From an uncultured Clostridium sp. (lineage in GTDB: Bacteria > Bacillota > Clostridia > Lachnospirales > Lachnospiraceae): a stretch of DNA of 34,646 nt. The first letter of the stretch is position 1; each line of letters starts with the position of its first letter. Below the pieces are notes generated by a model. The model made no database searches and was not told the origin of the DNA. It saw nothing but the letters and a program-made list of their open reading frames with translations. The position numbers were made by a program, and so were the translations under genes. The DNA is taken from assembly GCA_902496665.1 (NCBI GenBank), contig CABVBU010000032.1, forward strand, positions 1-34,646, written 5' to 3'. Below are positions 32,203-34,646 of the stretch, piece by piece.

Positions 32203-33552
32203 TCACGCGTCTTCCTTCGGGAGTTTTCTCCTTACAATATAGAAGCAGATCATATGGGCCGTCGCCGTGACGATCCAGGTAAACGGATAGGATAAGTATA
32301 ACACTGTCAGGTTATGGTATACCTGGAACACCGTAAAGATCCAGACGATCCGAAGCCCGCATGCTCCCAGAAGAGAGACGCACATCGGCATGACGGAGTA
32401 TCCGAGGCCGCGGATGCTGCCCACCATCGTATCCATGATCCCACAGAGGAAATATGTTGTTCCAAAGACCACAAGTCTTCTCATTCCATATACCATGACC
32501 TCCGGGTCTGAGGAATAGATCCGGATCAGGGCATGTCCGCAAAGATATGCCGGGATTCCCATTCCGAGTCCCACTGCCGTCACAACGCCGAGGCAGGTAA
32601 CCATGATCCGATTGATCCTCGAATACTTTTTGCCGCCGAAGTTCTGGCTCGTGAAGCTTAAGTTTGCCTGGTAGACCGCATTCATGGCGTTATAGATGAA
32701 TCCCTCAATATTCTGGGAAGTCGTATTTCCCGCCATCGCGACAGAGCCGAAGGAATTGACAGAGGACTGGATCAGAACGTTGGAAATCGAGAATACTGCG
32801 CCCTGCATCCCCGCCGGAAGGCCAACCTGAATGATCTGACGGAATTTCGAGCGGTGGATCTTCAGATCTTTTAAATGAAGCTTCAGACCACCCTCACTCT
32901 CCATCAGGCAGAGGATCACCAGAAACGCCGAAATTGCCTGAGAGATCGCAGTCGCCAGGGCAACTCCCGCCACATCCATCCGGAACATGATCACGAAAAA
33001 GAGGTTTAAGACAACATTGATCACGCCCGCCGCTGTAAGGAAATACAGCGGGCGTTTCGTGTCTCCCACCGCGCGGAGAATCGCGCTTCCGAAGTTGTAG
33101 ATCATATTCGCAGGCATGCCGATAAAGATGATCCGCATATAGATCGTAGATTTATCGATCACATCGTCCGGAGTTCCCATGAGTTCCAGCATTGGCCTCG
33201 AGAGAAGCTGCCCCACAATGATCAGGAAAAGGCCGCTGACGATACTGAGTGCCATGGCCGTATGGATCGTATCCTGCACGTCTTTTTCCCGCTTCGCTCC
33301 GTAATATCTTGCCACGATGACATTAACACCCACGGACAGTCCGATAAAGATATTGATCATCAAGTTGATCAGCGCCGTTGTGGAACCCACCGCCGCCAGA
33401 GACTGGCTTCCCGCGAAGCGTCCCACAACGATCACGTCCGCGGCGTTGAACAGAAGCTGCAGGATTCCGGAAAAGATCAGCGGAATCGTAAAGGTGAGCA
33501 GTTTTCCGAGGATCGGGCCGCTGCACATGTCCATCTCGTAATTTTTCTTCAT
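32203..33552 (-). CDS. MATE family multidrug efflux protein
   Basis: This 449-residue integral membrane protein has about twelve helices in two homologous halves. It exports cationic drugs or metabolites using a Na+ or H+ gradient. The N-terminus has PLIFSGILQLLFNAADVIVV and GRFAGSQSLAAVGSTTALIN, the MATE signature. The second half repeats it with AMAGNTTSQNIEGFIYNAMN and AVYQANLSFTSQNFGGKKYS. The ATG at 33552 follows AAGGAG at four bases. It is the first gene of an operon with the two ABC half-transporters and has a clear promoter and a structured leader. Confidence 0.93.
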   Translation of the reverse strand: MKKNYEMDMCSGPILGKLLTFTIPLIFSGILQLLFNAADVIVVGRFAGSQSLAAVGSTTALINLMINIFIGLSVGVNVIVARYYGAKREKDVQDTIHTAMALSIVSGLFLIIVGQLLSRPMLELMGTPDDVIDKSTIYMRIIFIGMPANMIYNFGSAILRAVGDTKRPLYFLTAAGVINVVLNLFFVIMFRMDVAGVALATAISQAISAFLVILCLMESEGGLKLHLKDLKIHRSKFRQIIQVGLPAGMQGAVFSISNVLIQSSVNSFGSVAMAGNTTSQNIEGFIYNAMNAVYQANLSFTSQNFGGKKYSRINRIMVTCLGVVTAVGLGMGIPAYLCGHALIRIYSSDPEVMVYGMRRLVVFGTTYFLCGIMDTMVGSIRGLGYSVMPMCVSLLGACGLRIVWIFTVFQVYHNLTVLYLSYPFTWIVTATAHMICFYIVRRKLPKEDA

Positions 33553-33586
33553 AATACTCCTTTTTCCCGTATCTGTATTTCCTTCC

Positions 33587-33640
33587 GGGCGGCATCTGGA
33601 AAGAAAAGCAGACTGACATCTTCCGCCCCGTCCGTCTGCT
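33587..33640 (-). promoter_or_regulatory. hairpin and possible pseudoknot in the MATE operon leader
   Basis: On the minus strand AGCAGACGGAC pairs with GTCAGTCTGCT (one mismatch) and is followed by TTTTCTTT, so it resembles an intrinsic terminator between promoter and start codon. Its 12-base loop contains GGGCGG (33623-33628), complementary to CCGCCC just downstream (33587-33592), which allows a pseudoknot that could compete with termination. Confidence 0.45.
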
Positions 33641-33706
33641 CATTCTATCCACGACTGCTCCCGGTGCAAGAATGTGTAAGGCACATTCCTTTTATCTATT
33701 ACGCAG

Positions 33707-33735
33707 ATTATAGACGATTTTTACAAATAATGCAA
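33707..33735 (-). promoter_or_regulatory. promoter of the efflux operon
   Basis: On the minus strand: -35 TTGCAT (33730-33735), a 17-base spacer, and -10 TATAAT (33707-33712). This predicts a leader of about 150 nt before the MATE gene. Confidence 0.7.
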
Positions 33736-33752
33736 TCCTGCCACAACACGCT

Positions 33753-34646
33753 TCAGTCCTCAAGGACATACACCCGGAAGAGACCGGACCACGGATTTCC
33801 GATAATATAGCAGGTGTAGGCTCTTCCCGCACGGACGTTGACGTTGAAGGTGAGAAGCGGATTCGACACGGTGCAGGTCGGGCAGGAAACGCCGACGATG
33901 GAGGAAAGGACAAGGACCGGAAGCTCTCCTAAGGCTGAAACTGAATACTGGGAACCTGTCACAAAGAAGGTATAGGTTCCGCTGGATGTCTGTTTATAGC
34001 TCGTCACTTCCTTGTATCCGATCCCAGCAAATGCCGTCTGGTTGTTGAAGGTCCGCACATCGTAGCTGGATCCCGCGTAGGACATGTTCGCAACACGGAG
34101 ACAGCCGTAACCTGCCGGAACATTCGTGCAGCCCATGTCAGAGACACGGGTCAGGGACACTCCGGACACCGTATCCAGGATCACCATCGTGAGTCTCTCA
34201 CCGGACACAAAGGCAATCGTCTGCTGATAATAGATCTGACCGTTGGTCCTGCGCACAGTGACGGTATGGAATCCGTCCGTCACGCGGATATAAGAAGAGA
34301 TCGTGGCAAATTCGGAGCCGGAAAAGATATTCCGGCCATCGATATAGACATCCAGAGTGCGGCCTGATGTGCTGGCATTTAAAAACCGGACTCTGCTATA
34401 GTAATTCCCTCCCGAGACTGTCGGGTATGTGACCGGAAAAGAAATCGTCGGAAAGCCCGGGCGTCCGATGGTATTGTCGGGATAGACAGGACGTCCGCCA
34501 GACGGCGCAACCGGTGTAGTCGGGATTCCCGCGAGATCGTCATCCCCCGGATAAACAGGTCTTCCACCCGGTGAAGCGATAGGCGGCACAGGGATCCCCG
34601 CAAGATCATCGTCTCCCGGGTAAACAAAAACCTCTCCTAACGGCTC
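33753..34646 (-). CDS. DUF4397 domain protein, N-terminus beyond the window
   Basis: This partial gene (297 codons visible) is open through the right edge. The GTG at 34589 is not a needed start, because the frame continues upstream without a stop. The visible N-terminal part is Pro/Gly-rich with a 23-residue repeat (VYPGDDDLAGIP...GGRP, two full copies and a third diverged one). Two DUF4397 units follow: one starting YYSRVRFLNAS with LDVYIDGRNIFSG, and a second starting YGCLRVANMSY with YDVRTFNNQTAF. DUF4397 units are beta-sandwich modules often found on exported proteins. Whether this protein is exported cannot be judged without its N-terminus. No terminator is visible before the MATE promoter 18 bases downstream, so read-through into the efflux operon is possible. 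Confidence 0.82.
   Translation of the reverse strand, partial: EPLGEVFVYPGDDDLAGIPVPPIASPGGRPVYPGDDDLAGIPTTPVAPSGGRPVYPDNTIGRPGFPTISFPVTYPTVSGGNYYSRVRFLNASTSGRTLDVYIDGRNIFSGSEFATISSYIRVTDGFHTVTVRRTNGQIYYQQTIAFVSGERLTMVILDTVSGVSLTRVSDMGCTNVPAGYGCLRVANMSYAGSSYDVRTFNNQTAFAGIGYKEVTSYKQTSSGTYTFFVTGSQYSVSALGELPVLVLSSIVGVSCPTCTVSNPLLTFNVNVRAGRAYTCYIIGNPWSGLFRVYVLED

Noticed and set aside
34379..34627. 82-codon minus-strand frame at the right edge
   Set aside because: It is out of frame with the DUF4397 gene and Arg-rich. The repeat-bearing frame is the coding one.

Overview
The window reads as a chromosomal segment of a low-to-mid GC Firmicute of class Clostridia, most likely a Lachnospiraceae-type gut anaerobe. 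The evidence is AGGAGG-type ribosome binding sites throughout, a leucine T-box leader on leuS, a clostridial-order Rnf operon (rnfCDGEAB), oligopeptide ABC transporters, an RpiR-family regulator and occasional TTG starts. Almost every gene is on the minus strand. The exceptions are a small unknown gene at the left edge, a TSUP permease and a carbamate kinase. I see no phage, IS element, CRISPR array or tRNA.

Left part (1-3.5 kb): a small glycine-rich unknown protein, a cold-shock-domain protein with a long hairpin leader, an AT-rich gap carrying an unexplained cluster of TTTTGG(A/C)GTAA motifs, and an S9 prolyl-oligopeptidase-type peptidase. 3.6-14.4 kb is a peptide-uptake module. One set of permease and ATPase genes (oppBCDF) is headed by a substrate-binding lipoprotein, then an RpiR regulator, then two more close paralogues of the binding protein. 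All three binding-protein genes have the same promoter form (TTGACA-17/18-TATTCT). Two of them, and the regulator, carry a TTYACTATAC motif. Upstream of the regulator this motif lies in a 50-bp dyad that looks like the operator. The third paralogue lacks the motif. Peptides imported this way could be cut by the S9 peptidase just downstream of the operon.

14.6-17.7 kb: leuS with its T-box and a folded 3' untranslated region. 17.7-22.9 kb holds single genes: a TSUP permease with a structured leader region, an AAA/DUF4143 ATPase preceded by a 32-bp tandem repeat, a family 2 glycosyltransferase with a TTG start, and a stand-alone carbamate kinase with altered motifs. 22.9-28.4 kb is the complete rnfCDGEAB operon (ferredoxin:NAD+ oxidoreductase, ion pump) with its own promoter and terminator. 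Its RnfE has an unusual cysteine cluster and Ala/Lys-rich tail. 28.4-33.7 kb is a drug-efflux operon: a MATE transporter plus a heterodimeric ABC exporter with one degenerate ATP site, behind a leader hairpin/pseudoknot. The right edge has a DUF4397 protein whose repeat-bearing N-terminus runs out of the window.

The most notable non-coding signals are the RpiR operator network, an 80-nt dispersed repeat present twice with compensating changes in its stems, the 32-bp tandem repeat, and the MATE leader.
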